DNA of 64,000 nt from Reyranella aquatilis (GCF_020880995.1 NZ_JAJISD010000004.1:62001-126000), one strand, 5' to 3'; shown: positions 37,977 to 46,627, numbered from the stretch's first letter. Program-made: numbers and translations. The notes: generated by a model from the letters alone, not told the origin.

Positions 37977-39827
37977 TCAGCGGGTTCCGTCCTGCGCGAT
38001 GTAGCGGGGCCAGTCATGCGAGGCGATCTGGTCGAGCGACGGCGTCGGCTGGCCGAGTCGAAGCTGGTAGATCCAGTAGTTGGTGAGCACGCGCTGCACG
38101 AAGTCGCGCGTCTCGTGGAGCGGGATCAGCTGGATATAGAGGAGCGGATCCTGCGAGGCGTTCAGCGAATTGTCCCAGCGCATCACGTTGCCCGGCCCGC
38201 CATTGTAGCCCGCCGTCGTGCGCACGAGATTGCCGTCGGTCTCGTTGAGCAGCATCGAGATGTAGGCCTGGCCCAGCGACATGTTTACCGACGGATCCCA
38301 GGGATTGGCCCCCGCGGTCTCCGGCGCATAGCGCGCGGAGACCGCGCGCGCCGTGGCCGGCATCAGCTGCATCAGGCCCATCGCACCCACGACCGAGCGC
38401 GCCTTGGGATTGAACGCCGATTCCTGGCGCATGAAGGCATAGACCAGTGCACGGTCGACACTCTGGCCGCTCGAGGGTTGCCACGGCGGGACCGGATACA
38501 TGCCGCCGTCGTAGCCCTTGATGTTGTGACGCTGATCCCAGTTGGCGTTGCCGACGCGCACCGACAAGGCGGGCAGTTGTGCCTTCTGCGCCAGCGCCAT
38601 CACCGCCTCGACGTAGCGCGGATCGGCGTCGATCGAGGCGGCGAAGAGTTCGCGCTCCGCCGCCGTCGTGGCGCCGAGCTGCAGCAGCGCCAGCGCGCGA
38701 CGGGCGGCACGGTCGTCGCGCAGCATGTCGGTGCGCTTGCGGTCGAGCGCCGGCACCTCGAAGTCGGGCTGGATCTGCATGCCCAGCGCCTTCTGCGCGA
38801 CGAGCCCGTAGAAGGTGCGGCCATGCAACGCCGCGCGCTTGAGGTAGGGCGCGTATTTCTGCGGGTTGCCGGCCAGCAGGTTGGCGCGTGCCGCCCAGAA
38901 CGAGCCCGCCGCCAGGGTCCACGACGAGGCACGGTCGGGCGAGGCATCGGCCACCAGCTCGAAGCGGCGGGCCGCCTCGGCCATGTTGCCGCGCGTGAAT
39001 GCCGTCATGGCGGCGTTCCAGTTGGCGTCGGGCGGCATGCTGGCCTCGACGGGAATCTGGACGCCCCGCTGCGGGTCGGCTTCGAGCTGGCGCGTGCGCA
39101 GGCGGCCGCGCCACAGCTCGACCTCCTGCGGTCCGAGGATTTCGGTCGAAGACTTGCGGTCGAGCAGGACGAAGGCGGCATTGAAGCCGCCGTCGTCGGC
39201 CATGCTCTGCAGCCGCGATCGCAGTTCCGCGGCGCGGCCGGCATCGGCGCCGTTCACGGTGCGGGCGGCGGCGAAGTTGGGCGAGCCCGGCGTGGAGCCG
39301 ACGAAGGTTGCCGGCGTGAGTTCCGGGCCGCCGGGCGTGCGCCGCGCCAGGGCGAGACGGTAGATCGCGGGTGCGTCGGGATGGTCGTTGTATTCCTGGA
39401 GCCAGGCCGCCAGCTGGTCGTAGCGTGCCTGGTTGTTCGGACTGAGCAGTCGCTGCGCGCCGACATAGCCCATCAGCGTCTTGTCCTGGAGCTGACGGAT
39501 GTCTTCGTCCGCCTGCGCCCAGTTTCCCGACTGCTGCGCCTGGAAGATGCGGCGGTAACGGTCGCGGGTTTCGTTGTCGAGGACGGTCGGCAGCCCGGCG
39601 ACGACCGCGTTCTCGTCGAGTTCGACGACGGGCGGCGGCGGCACATAGACCGCGGCGCGCGGCGCGGGACGGGCCGCGGGTCGCGCTGCCGGCCGGGTCA
39701 CGGCGGCCTTGGTGGTCGCGGGGTTGGTCGCCTGCGTCTGGACCGGCTTCTTGGCGGTCTGCGCCGAAGCCTGGGCCGCCATCAGGGCGGCCGCCCCGAT
39801 CAGGACGGCGGATAGGGTGGTTCGCAT
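37977..39827 (-). CDS. slt: Soluble lytic murein transglycosylase
   Basis: 616-residue exported Slt70-like enzyme. A signal peptide (AVLIGAAALMAAQASAQ) and Ala/Pro-rich linker precede a long superhelical TPR-like region, and the C-terminal catalytic domain has the glutamate in RQESAFNPKARSVVGAMGL and MQLMPATARAV. It cleaves peptidoglycan with 1,6-anhydro formation. The start MRTTLSAV at 39827 is chosen so that the signal peptide is N-terminal. Only 2 bases separate it from the CoA-transferase gene, an odd partner for a housekeeping enzyme. Confidence 0.92.
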   Translation of the reverse strand: MRTTLSAVLIGAAALMAAQASAQTAKKPVQTQATNPATTKAAVTRPAARPAARPAPRAAVYVPPPPVVELDENAVVAGLPTVLDNETRDRYRRIFQAQQSGNWAQADEDIRQLQDKTLMGYVGAQRLLSPNNQARYDQLAAWLQEYNDHPDAPAIYRLALARRTPGGPELTPATFVGSTPGSPNFAAARTVNGADAGRAAELRSRLQSMADDGGFNAAFVLLDRKSSTEILGPQEVELWRGRLRTRQLEADPQRGVQIPVEASMPPDANWNAAMTAFTRGNMAEAARRFELVADASPDRASSWTLAAGSFWAARANLLAGNPQKYAPYLKRAALHGRTFYGLVAQKALGMQIQPDFEVPALDRKRTDMLRDDRAARRALALLQLGATTAAERELFAASIDADPRYVEAVMALAQKAQLPALSVRVGNANWDQRHNIKGYDGGMYPVPPWQPSSGQSVDRALVYAFMRQESAFNPKARSVVGAMGLMQLMPATARAVSARYAPETAGANPWDPSVNMSLGQAYISMLLNETDGNLVRTTAGYNGGPGNVMRWDNSLNASQDPLLYIQLIPLHETRDFVQRVLTNYWIYQLRLGQPTPSLDQIASHDWPRYIAQDGTR

Positions 39828-39915
39828 GGCGCACCGTAGTTTGACTCTGGCCCACACGACAAGAGTGGGGCGACAAGGGCCGGTGGGCCTATACTGCGCG
39901 CAACGGAGGACCTGA

Positions 39916-42105
39916 ATGAACCTGCATCAAGAGCGTGCCGCGGCCGTGCGGCGCCTGATCGACGAAGCCCGCACCATCGAGAAGTCGGGCGTGACATACG
40001 CCAATCTCGAGAAGATCGGTGGACTTCTCTCGTCGCTGGCCCGCCGCGCCGAGCTCTTTCCGCAGGAGGAGTTTCCGCTGGGCGCCGACGGCGGCATCTA
40101 TCGCCTGAGCGAGGATCCCGACCATCGCTTCGCGCTCTATGCCTCGGCCGGTGGCGCCGGCAAGAAGGTGCCGCCGCACAACCACACGACCTGGGCGATC
40201 ATCGCCGGCGTCCACGGCGCCGAGCGCAACGTCGTCTACGACCGGCTCGACAACGGCGCGCAGGAAAACGTCGTGCAGTTGCGCGAGGCGCCGGCCAAGG
40301 AGAAGACGCTGAAGCGCGGCGACGTGATCACCTTCCTTCCCGACGACTTCCATCATATCGAGACACCGGTCGATTCGGGCAATGCGCTGCACCTTCACTT
40401 TTATGGCCTCAGCCTCGAGCACCTGCCCAACCGGCTGACCGTCGACATGAAGACCGGCGCGGCCAAGCGCTTCATGGCGAAGCCGAAGATCCTGACGCCG
40501 CTGCTCAGCGTGCAGCAGGTCAAGGAGATGCTGAAGGGCGGCGAGGTCTTCGCGTTCTTCGACGTGCGCGAGGAAGGCGAGTTCTCGACCCAGGGCCATC
40601 CGCTGTTCGCCACCCCGCTCCCCCTCTCCCGCCTCGAGCCGCGGGCGCTCGCCCTGCTGCCCGATCCGCACATCCGCATCGTGTTGATGGACGGCGGCGA
40701 GGAAGGGCAGACGGGGCGCGCCAACCGCGCCGCCGCGGCCCTCAGCCGCCTCGGCTACACCAATCTCGCGGTGATGGCCGGCGGCCTTAAAGGATGGCGC
40801 GACGCGGGCTACGAGGTCTTCACCGGCGTCAACGTGCCCAGCAAGGCGTTCGGCGAGGTCGTCGAGCACGGCAACGACACGCCGCGCATCGACGCCGCCG
40901 ACGTGCAGAAGCTGATCGACAGCAAGGCCGACATGGTGATCCTCGATTCGCGGCCGCTGCCGGAATTCACCAACATGTCGATCCCCGGCGGTGTCGACTG
41001 CCCCGGCGCCGAGCTGGTCTATCGCGTGAAGGACTTCGTGACCCGGCCGGAGACGCTGGTCGTCGTCAACTGCGCCGGCCGCACGCGCTCGATCATCGGC
41101 GCCCAGTCGCTGATCAATGCCGGCCTGCCCAACAAGGTGATGGCGCTGAAGAACGGCACCATGGGCTGGCACCTGGCCGGCCTCAAGGTTGCCCGCGGCG
41201 AGACGAGGAGTTTCGGCCCGCAGGGTGCCGAAGCCGCGAGGTTCGCTCAGGCCGCCGCCGCGAATATCGCGGCCAGGATGGGCATCCGGAAGATCGACAA
41301 GGCCGGCCTCGACGCCCTGGTGAAGAAGGGCGGACCGCTCTATCGCCTCGACGTGCGCGATCCCGCCGAATATGCGCAGGGCCATCTCGCGGGCTTCCGC
41401 CATGCCGCGGGCGGCCAGCTCGTGCAGGCGACCGACCAGTATGTCGGCGCCCGCAACGCCACCATCGTGCTGCACGACAATGACGGCGTGCGCGCCACCA
41501 TGACGGCGCACTGGCTGCTGCAGATGGGCTGGAACGAGACCTACGTGCTCGATCACAAGCCGGCAGCATCCGAACTCACGACCGCGGCCGAGCCACGATA
41601 TCCCGCCGGTTTCATCGTGCCGCAGGTCCCGACGGTAACGGCGGCCGAACTCGAAAAGTCGCTGGCGACGAGCCTCGTGATCGATCTCGACACCAGCCTG
41701 AAGTATCGCGACGGACACATCCCCGGCGCCTGGTTCGCGGTCCGCGCCAATCTTGCGCGCACCCTGCCGGAAATGCTGGGAAAACAGCCCGGCAGCACCC
41801 GGATCGTCCTCGTGGCCCCTGATGCCGAGATCGCTGCCTTGGCCGCATTCGAAATTGCCGAACAAGCCGGCGTGACCCCGGTCCATATTCTGTCAGGCGG
41901 AATGAAGGCGTGGCGGGAGGGTGGTTTCGACCTCGAAACCGGGCATGTCCGAATGGCAGATCCGCCGACCGACGTCTGGTACCGCCCCTACGACTTCAAG
42001 GAGGACGTGGAAGCAGCCATGCGACAGTACCTCGACTGGGAGGTAGACCTCGTCCCGCAGGTCGAGCGCGACGGTGATGCCCGGTTCACTGTCCTCAAGC
42101 GGTAG
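39916..42105 (+). CDS. Cupin (thiol-dioxygenase-like) fused to four rhodanese domains
   Basis: 729 residues. Residues 1-175 are a cysteine-dioxygenase-like cupin: H88 and H90 in PPHNHTTWAIIAG, H146/H147 in DDFHHIET, and HLHFYG. Four rhodanese folds follow: about 195-305, 322-430, 460-555 and 572-690. Only the second has a catalytic cysteine (C386 in NCAGRTRS); the equivalent positions in the others are Asp or non-polar (D259, D521, A634). Only two cysteines (C362, C386) exist in the whole chain. No signal peptide. It may oxidise a thiol or persulfide and transfer sulfane sulfur. It is divergent from slt. Confidence 0.87.
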   Translation: MNLHQERAAAVRRLIDEARTIEKSGVTYANLEKIGGLLSSLARRAELFPQEEFPLGADGGIYRLSEDPDHRFALYASAGGAGKKVPPHNHTTWAIIAGVHGAERNVVYDRLDNGAQENVVQLREAPAKEKTLKRGDVITFLPDDFHHIETPVDSGNALHLHFYGLSLEHLPNRLTVDMKTGAAKRFMAKPKILTPLLSVQQVKEMLKGGEVFAFFDVREEGEFSTQGHPLFATPLPLSRLEPRALALLPDPHIRIVLMDGGEEGQTGRANRAAAALSRLGYTNLAVMAGGLKGWRDAGYEVFTGVNVPSKAFGEVVEHGNDTPRIDAADVQKLIDSKADMVILDSRPLPEFTNMSIPGGVDCPGAELVYRVKDFVTRPETLVVVNCAGRTRSIIGAQSLINAGLPNKVMALKNGTMGWHLAGLKVARGETRSFGPQGAEAARFAQAAAANIAARMGIRKIDKAGLDALVKKGGPLYRLDVRDPAEYAQGHLAGFRHAAGGQLVQATDQYVGARNATIVLHDNDGVRATMTAHWLLQMGWNETYVLDHKPAASELTTAAEPRYPAGFIVPQVPTVTAAELEKSLATSLVIDLDTSLKYRDGHIPGAWFAVRANLARTLPEMLGKQPGSTRIVLVAPDAEIAALAAFEIAEQAGVTPVHILSGGMKAWREGGFDLETGHVRMADPPTDVWYRPYDFKEDVEAAMRQYLDWEVDLVPQVERDGDARFTVLKR

Positions 42106-42155
42106 AAGGGCGCAACGCCTTGTATTTGAAGGCCTTGTCACATCGTCGCGTCCGC

Positions 42156-42184
42156 TTGACTCCCTCCGGGCCTGCCAATAGGTT
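42156..42184 (+). promoter_or_regulatory. Candidate promoter of the F0 ATP synthase operon
   Basis: TTGACT (42156-42161), 17-base spacer, TAGGTT (42179-42184), about 75 bases before atpI. A 7-bp hairpin (42207-42223, CGCATCG paired with CGATGCG) follows in the presumed leader. Spacing is ideal; prediction by eye. Confidence 0.4.
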
Positions 42185-42258
42185 CCGGCGCGTTTTTCAT
42201 TGTGACCGCATCGCGTCGATGCGATGGCGATGGAAAGCCCGGAGCGGAGCATCCGGTT

Positions 42259-42603
42259 ATGGCTGAGGACGATCGGAAATCGACCCCTGATGAGCTGGAT
42301 CGGCGCCTGAAAGGTGTCCGGCAGGCCTACCAGGCGGGAACAGGACGGTCGTCGGGACCCGCAACGCGTGGCGCCGGAGGCGAAAAGCTGGGCGTCGGCA
42401 TGCGGATCGCGGTCGAACTGGTGGCGGGCGTCGTTGCGGGGGCCTTTCTCGGCCTGATGGCTGATCAGTGGTTGGGAACCAAGCCCTGGCTGCTGATCGT
42501 GGGGTTCGTACTGGGGTGCTGTGCGGCGTTCTTGAACGTCTACCGGGTTGCGCAGGCTGAAGAGCGGCGCAGCAAGGCGGCCCAGGATGAAAAGAAGAGC
42601 TGA
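42259..42603 (+). CDS. atpI: ATP synthase protein I (AtpI/AtpZ-like)
   Basis: 114 residues: a charged N-terminal part, then two transmembrane helices (IAVELVAGVVAGAFLGLMAD, WLLIVGFVLGCCAAFLNVYR) joined by a short loop, the AtpI pattern. It assists c-ring assembly or magnesium uptake. The start MAEDDRKSTPDELDRRL at 42259 is preferred to the longer frame at 42202, which adds non-conserved residues. First gene of the F0 operon. Confidence 0.88.
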   Translation: MAEDDRKSTPDELDRRLKGVRQAYQAGTGRSSGPATRGAGGEKLGVGMRIAVELVAGVVAGAFLGLMADQWLGTKPWLLIVGFVLGCCAAFLNVYRVAQAEERRSKAAQDEKKS

Positions 42604-42620
42604 TTTGGGGATAGAGTAAC

Positions 42621-43349
42621 GTGGCCAGCCCGCTCGAGCAGTTTGCTATCCAGGACTACACCGCCCCGCTGTTCACCATCGGCGGCCATCACATCGCCGT
42701 CACCAATTCCGCCGTCTTCATGATGGGCGCCGTGGTGCTCTCCTCGGGTCTGCTGATGGCGGGCGCGGGCAAGGGAGCGATGATCCCGGGCCGTATCCAG
42801 GCGATGGCCGAACTCTTCTACGAGTTCATCGCCAACATGATCCGCGACAATGTCGGCAGCGGCGGCAAGAAATTCTTCCCGTTCATCTTCTCGCTCTTCA
42901 TCTTCACGCTGTTCGGCAACATCCTCGGGATGCTCCCCTACGGCTACACCTTCACGTCCCAGATCGCCGTCACCTTCTTCATGGCGATGGTGGTGTTCCT
43001 CGGCGTGACGCTGATCGGCCTGTTCAAGCACGGCCTCCACTTCTTCTCCCTGTTCTTCCCGCACGGCGCGCCGCTGTTCACTGCGCCGATCCTGATCCCG
43101 ATCGAGCTGGTCTCCTATCTCAGCCGCCCGATCAGCCTGTCGGTCCGCCTGTTCGCCAACATGACCGTCGGCCACGTGCTGCTGAAGGTGCTGGCGGGCT
43201 TCGTCGTGGCGCTCGGCATCTTCGGTGTCGTGCCGCTGGTGGTCCTGATCGCGATCACGGCGCTGGAGCTGCTGGTCGCGCTGCTGCAGGCCTACATCTT
43301 CACGATCCTCTGCTGCATTTACCTGAACGACGCGCTGCATCTGCACTGA
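42621..43349 (+). CDS. atpB: ATP synthase F0 subunit a
   Basis: 242 residues, five to six transmembrane helices. The essential arginine is in SLSVRLFANMTVGH and the C-terminal helix is AYIFTILCCIYLNDALHLH. It forms the proton half-channels facing the c-ring. The start codon is GTG at 42621. F1 genes are not in the window, so the F0 and F1 operons are separate, as in most alphaproteobacteria. Confidence 0.96.
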   Translation: MASPLEQFAIQDYTAPLFTIGGHHIAVTNSAVFMMGAVVLSSGLLMAGAGKGAMIPGRIQAMAELFYEFIANMIRDNVGSGGKKFFPFIFSLFIFTLFGNILGMLPYGYTFTSQIAVTFFMAMVVFLGVTLIGLFKHGLHFFSLFFPHGAPLFTAPILIPIELVSYLSRPISLSVRLFANMTVGHVLLKVLAGFVVALGIFGVVPLVVLIAITALELLVALLQAYIFTILCCIYLNDALHLH

Positions 43350-43409
43350 TCGCCGCGCCCGTACCCATCGATCCATCACGTCAAAGCCAAGAGAAAACAG
43401 GAGATAGAA

Positions 43410-43634
43410 ATGGACGCTTCAGCCGCCAAGTTCATCGGTGCAGGCCTCGCCGCCATCGGCATGATCGGCGCCGGCATCGGCGTGGGCAACGTCTGGGCGA
43501 GCTACATCACGGCCCTGTCGCGCAACCCGGCCTCGAAGGCCGAAATCGGCGCCAACATCTGGATCGGCTTCGCCGTCACCGAGGCCATCGCGCTGTTCGC
43601 GCTGATCGTCGCGCTGATCGCCCTCTTCGCCTGA
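43410..43634 (+). CDS. atpE: ATP synthase F0 subunit c
   Basis: 74-residue hairpin of two transmembrane helices. The glycine-rich first helix is AIGMIGAGIGVGNVWASY, the polar loop is RNPASKAE, and the proton-binding glutamate is in AVTEAIALFAL. A glutamate site with this context implies proton rather than sodium coupling. AGGAG lies seven bases before the ATG. Confidence 0.97.
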   Translation: MDASAAKFIGAGLAAIGMIGAGIGVGNVWASYITALSRNPASKAEIGANIWIGFAVTEAIALFALIVALIALFA

Positions 43635-43642
43635 GTTCGATC

Positions 43643-44212
43643 GTGCCCGTTCAGGCACTCCGGACTCTGGTCACCGCGGCAGCCCTGATCGGGCTGCCGT
43701 TTGCCGCGCAGGCGGCCGGCATGCCGCAGTTCGACCTCAAGAGGTTCCCCACCCAGATCTTCTGGTTGGTGGTGTGCTTTGCCGTTCTGTACTTCCTCAT
43801 GGCCAAGGCCGTCCTGCCGAAGATCGGCAAGACGATCGAAAGCCGCGAGCACAAGATCCAGGCGGACCTCGACGCGGCCCAGAAGGCCAACGACGCCGCT
43901 CGCGCGGCGGCGGTCGAGCAGGACAAGGCGCTTGCCGAGGCGCGCGGACAGGCTTCCGGCCTGATCCGGGCCGCATCGGAAGCCGCTGCGGCCGCGACCT
44001 CGGCAAAGATGCACGAAGTCAGCGACCGGTTGGGCGCCGACATTGTCGCCGCCGAGAAGCGAATCGGCGAGCAGCGTACGCAGGCTCTGGCGGGCCTCGG
44101 CGCCATGTCGAGCGAGATCGCCACCGCGGTGATGGGCAAGCTGGTGGGATCGGCAGATCCTGCGCAGGTCGCCCGTGCCGTGGATGAAGCAGCAAAGGCA
44201 GGCAAGCCATGA
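43643..44212 (+). CDS. atpG: ATP synthase F0 subunit b'
   Basis: 189 residues, the longer of two b-type stator subunits. It has an N-terminal hydrophobic, signal-like stretch, a transmembrane helix (FWLVVCFAVLYFLMA) and a long charged coiled coil. A b/b' heterodimer is typical of alphaproteobacteria and photosynthetic lineages. The start is GTG at 43643, 8 bases after atpE. It overlaps atpF by 4 bases. Symbol follows alphaproteobacterial usage (atpG or atpF2). Confidence 0.92.
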   Translation: MPVQALRTLVTAAALIGLPFAAQAAGMPQFDLKRFPTQIFWLVVCFAVLYFLMAKAVLPKIGKTIESREHKIQADLDAAQKANDAARAAAVEQDKALAEARGQASGLIRAASEAAAAATSAKMHEVSDRLGADIVAAEKRIGEQRTQALAGLGAMSSEIATAVMGKLVGSADPAQVARAVDEAAKAGKP

Positions 44213-44739
44213 TCGGTACCGCATGGGCTGCCGACGCACACGGCGGCGGCGGAGGCTTGTTCTCCGACCCGACGTTCTGGGTCGCCGTTGCCTTCTTTCT
44301 GTTCCTGGCGATCGCCGGCAAGCAGATCGTCAAGGGGCTGACCAAGCTCCTCGACGACCGCACCGCCCTGATCGCCCGCACGCTCGGCGAAGCCGAGAAG
44401 CTGCGCAACGAGGCACAGAAGGCGCGCGACGATGCCCAGAAGAGCCTGGCCGATTCGGCCAAGCTCGCCCAGGAGATCGTCGAACAGGCCAGGCGGGAGG
44501 CCGAGCGCCTCACGCAGCACGCCGCCGAGGAGCGCGAAGCGCTCATCGCCCGCCGCGAGCAGCAGGCCAAGGACCGCATCGCCCAGGCCGAGGCCCAGGC
44601 GTCGCGCGAAGTGCGCAACATGGCCGTCGACGTGGCGCTCGCCGCCACCCGCACCCTGCTCAAGGAGCAGGTTGGCGGCGGCCGCACGCAGGCGATGATC
44701 GACGAGGCCATCACCGAACTGCCGCGCCGTCTGCACTGA
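44209..44739 (+). CDS. atpF: ATP synthase F0 subunit b
   Basis: 176 residues: transmembrane helix FWVAVAFFLFLAIAG near residues 23-37, then a charged helical stalk (EAEKLRNEAQKARDDAQ, REAERLTQHAAEEREAL) ending in a delta-binding C-terminus. It is the last gene of the F0 operon and is followed by a strong terminator at 44790. Confidence 0.95.
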   Translation: MIGTAWAADAHGGGGGLFSDPTFWVAVAFFLFLAIAGKQIVKGLTKLLDDRTALIARTLGEAEKLRNEAQKARDDAQKSLADSAKLAQEIVEQARREAERLTQHAAEEREALIARREQQAKDRIAQAEAQASREVRNMAVDVALAATRTLLKEQVGGGRTQAMIDEAITELPRRLH

Positions 44740-44789
44740 TCTTCAGAAAATAGGGATCGCCCGCAAAACAAAAGAGCGGGCAACCTGGT

Positions 44790-44822
44790 GCCCCTCGCCG
44801 CAAGGCGGGGGGCTTTTTCTTT
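44790..44822 (+). terminator. Rho-independent terminator of the F0 operon
   Basis: GCCCCTCGCC (44790-44799), GCAA tetraloop (44800-44803), GGCGGGGGGC (44804-44813; one G-T pair), then TTTTTCTTT (44814-44822). About 50 bases after the atpF stop. Confidence 0.88.
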
Positions 44823-44965
44823 GGCTGGTCGCCAAGTCCAAAAGTCGAGCGAGCTTGCGCAAGCGCAACGCTCACCAGCTCTTCTCCTCCTGCGTCTTAC
44901 GGGGGAGGCCGGCAACGTGATGATTGCTGGCCGGGAAGAGTTCAGACCTTTGGCCTTCCCCCTCC

Positions 44966-45003
44966 GGCCCTTTCGGGCCGCCTCCCCCGTCTGGCGGGGG
45001 AGG
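44966..45003. repeat. Double hairpin between convergent atpF and gcvPB
   Basis: GGCCC-TTTC-GGGCC (44966-44979) is followed at once by CCTCCCCCG-TCTGG-CGGGGGAGG (44981-45003). Related pieces (CGGGGGAGG near 44901, CCCCCTCC near 44958) lie in the same 200-base gap, which looks like a non-coding repeat-type element. It could end gcvPB transcription although no T-tract follows on the minus strand. Apart from the atp terminator I see no gene in 44823-45028. Confidence 0.5.
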
Positions 45004-45028
45004 AAATCATGATTGCGCTATGCGCCTA

Positions 45029-46627
45029 CTACTCCGCCGCCTGCTTCAGCGGATCAATGCCCGGCGGATTGTTCGAGGGCTTCCAGCGCAGGACCGGCTT
45101 GCGGGCGGCCAGCGTCTCGTCGAGGCGGCGGCGCGGGGCGTAGAGCGGCGCGGCCTTGAAGTCCTCGGCCGCGGTGCCGGTCTTGGCCTTCGCGGTGAGC
45201 GAGCGCAGCGCGCCGATGAACTGGTCGAGGTCCTCCTTGGCCACGGTTTCGGTCGGCTCGATCAGCATCGCGCCATGCACCACCAGCGGGAAGTACATGG
45301 TCATCGGATGGTAGCCCTCGTCGATCATCGCCTTGGCGAAGTCGAGCGTGCTGACGCCCGTATCCTTGAGGAAGCTGTCGTCGAACAGCGCCTCGTGCAT
45401 GCACGGCCCCTCGAAGGCCGGGCTCATCACATCCTTTAGGGCCGCCATCACGTAGTTGGCGTTCAGCACCGCGTCCTCGGCGACCTGCTTCAGCCCATCG
45501 GCGCCGTGACTCATGATGTAGGCCAGCGCGCGCGTGAACATGCCCATCTGGCCGTGGAAGGCCTTGAGCCGTCCCAGCGGCGCGCCCTCGACCTTGGCTC
45601 CGTCCTCGGCGACGCGCCACGTGTCGCCGTCCTTCACGATCCACGGATAGGGCGCATAGGGCGCCAGCGGCGCCGACAGCACCACCGGACCGGCGCCCGG
45701 ACCGCCACCGCCATGCGGCGTCGAGAAGGTCTTGTGCAGGTTGATGTGCATGCAGTCGATGCCGAGGTCGCCCGGCCGCACGCGGCCGACGATGGCGTTG
45801 AAGTTGGCGCCGTCGCAGTAGAAGTAGGCGCCCGCCTCGTGCACGGCCTTCGAGATCTCGACGATGTCGCTCTCGAACAGGCCGCAGGTGTTGGGATTGG
45901 TCAGCATGATGGCCGCCACGTCGGGGCCCAGCGCCGCCTTCAGCGCGGCGAGATCGACACGGCCGCGGTCGTTGGCCGGGATCGGCTTCACGACGAAGCC
46001 CAGTGCCGCCGCCGTCGCGGGGTTGGTGCCGTGCGCCGATTCGGGCGCCAGTACCGTCTTGCGCTTGGCGCGCTCGCCCTTGGCCTCGAGGGCTGCGGCG
46101 ATCGCCATCATGCCGCACATCTCGCCGTGTGCGCCGGCGGCCGGCGACATCGCCACGGCCGGCATGCCGGTGAGGGTCTTCAGCCAGTGCGCCAGGCTGT
46201 CGATCAGCTCGAGCGCGCCCTGCACGGTCGAGACCGGCTGCAGCGGATGGAGATCGCCGATGCCGGGCAGGCGCGCGACCTTCTCGTTGATGCGGGGGTT
46301 GTGCTTCATGGTGCACGAGCCCAACGGGTAGACGCCCATGTCGATGGCGTAATTCTTCTGGCTGAGCCGCGTGTAGTGCTGCACCACCTGCGGCTCCGCG
46401 AGCCCCGGCAGACCGATCGTGCCCTTGCGGCGCAGGCCGTTCAGCCGCTCCTTGACCTTGGGCGGTTCGGGCAGGTCGACGCCGCAGCGTCCGGTCTGGC
46501 CCATCTCGAAGATCAGCGGTTCCTCGATCTGGAGCGCGCGGTTGCCGGTGTAGGTGCCGTGATTGTTGGCGGAGCCGGTGGCGACGCCGCCGGCGCGTCC
46601 CTGGCTGCGGTCGAGCGACTGTACCAT
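45029..46627 (-). CDS. gcvPB: Glycine dehydrogenase (decarboxylating) subunit 2
   Basis: 532 residues, the PLP-carrying half of a two-subunit P protein. The PLP lysine is in MHINLHKTFSTPHGGGGPG. With GcvPA it decarboxylates glycine and loads the aminomethyl group on lipoyl-GcvH. The ATG at 46627 shares one base with the gcvPA stop (TGATG), so the two halves are translationally coupled. The frame is open further upstream but that is inside gcvPA. Confidence 0.96.
   Translation of the reverse strand: MVQSLDRSQGRAGGVATGSANNHGTYTGNRALQIEEPLIFEMGQTGRCGVDLPEPPKVKERLNGLRRKGTIGLPGLAEPQVVQHYTRLSQKNYAIDMGVYPLGSCTMKHNPRINEKVARLPGIGDLHPLQPVSTVQGALELIDSLAHWLKTLTGMPAVAMSPAAGAHGEMCGMMAIAAALEAKGERAKRKTVLAPESAHGTNPATAAALGFVVKPIPANDRGRVDLAALKAALGPDVAAIMLTNPNTCGLFESDIVEISKAVHEAGAYFYCDGANFNAIVGRVRPGDLGIDCMHINLHKTFSTPHGGGGPGAGPVVLSAPLAPYAPYPWIVKDGDTWRVAEDGAKVEGAPLGRLKAFHGQMGMFTRALAYIMSHGADGLKQVAEDAVLNANYVMAALKDVMSPAFEGPCMHEALFDDSFLKDTGVSTLDFAKAMIDEGYHPMTMYFPLVVHGAMLIEPTETVAKEDLDQFIGALRSLTAKAKTGTAAEDFKAAPLYAPRRRLDETLAARKPVLRWKPSNNPPGIDPLKQAAE

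Noticed and set aside
38016-39815. A 599-codon plus-strand frame opposite slt
   Set aside because: Shadow of slt; Arg/Gly/Val-rich low-complexity translation with no family signature.
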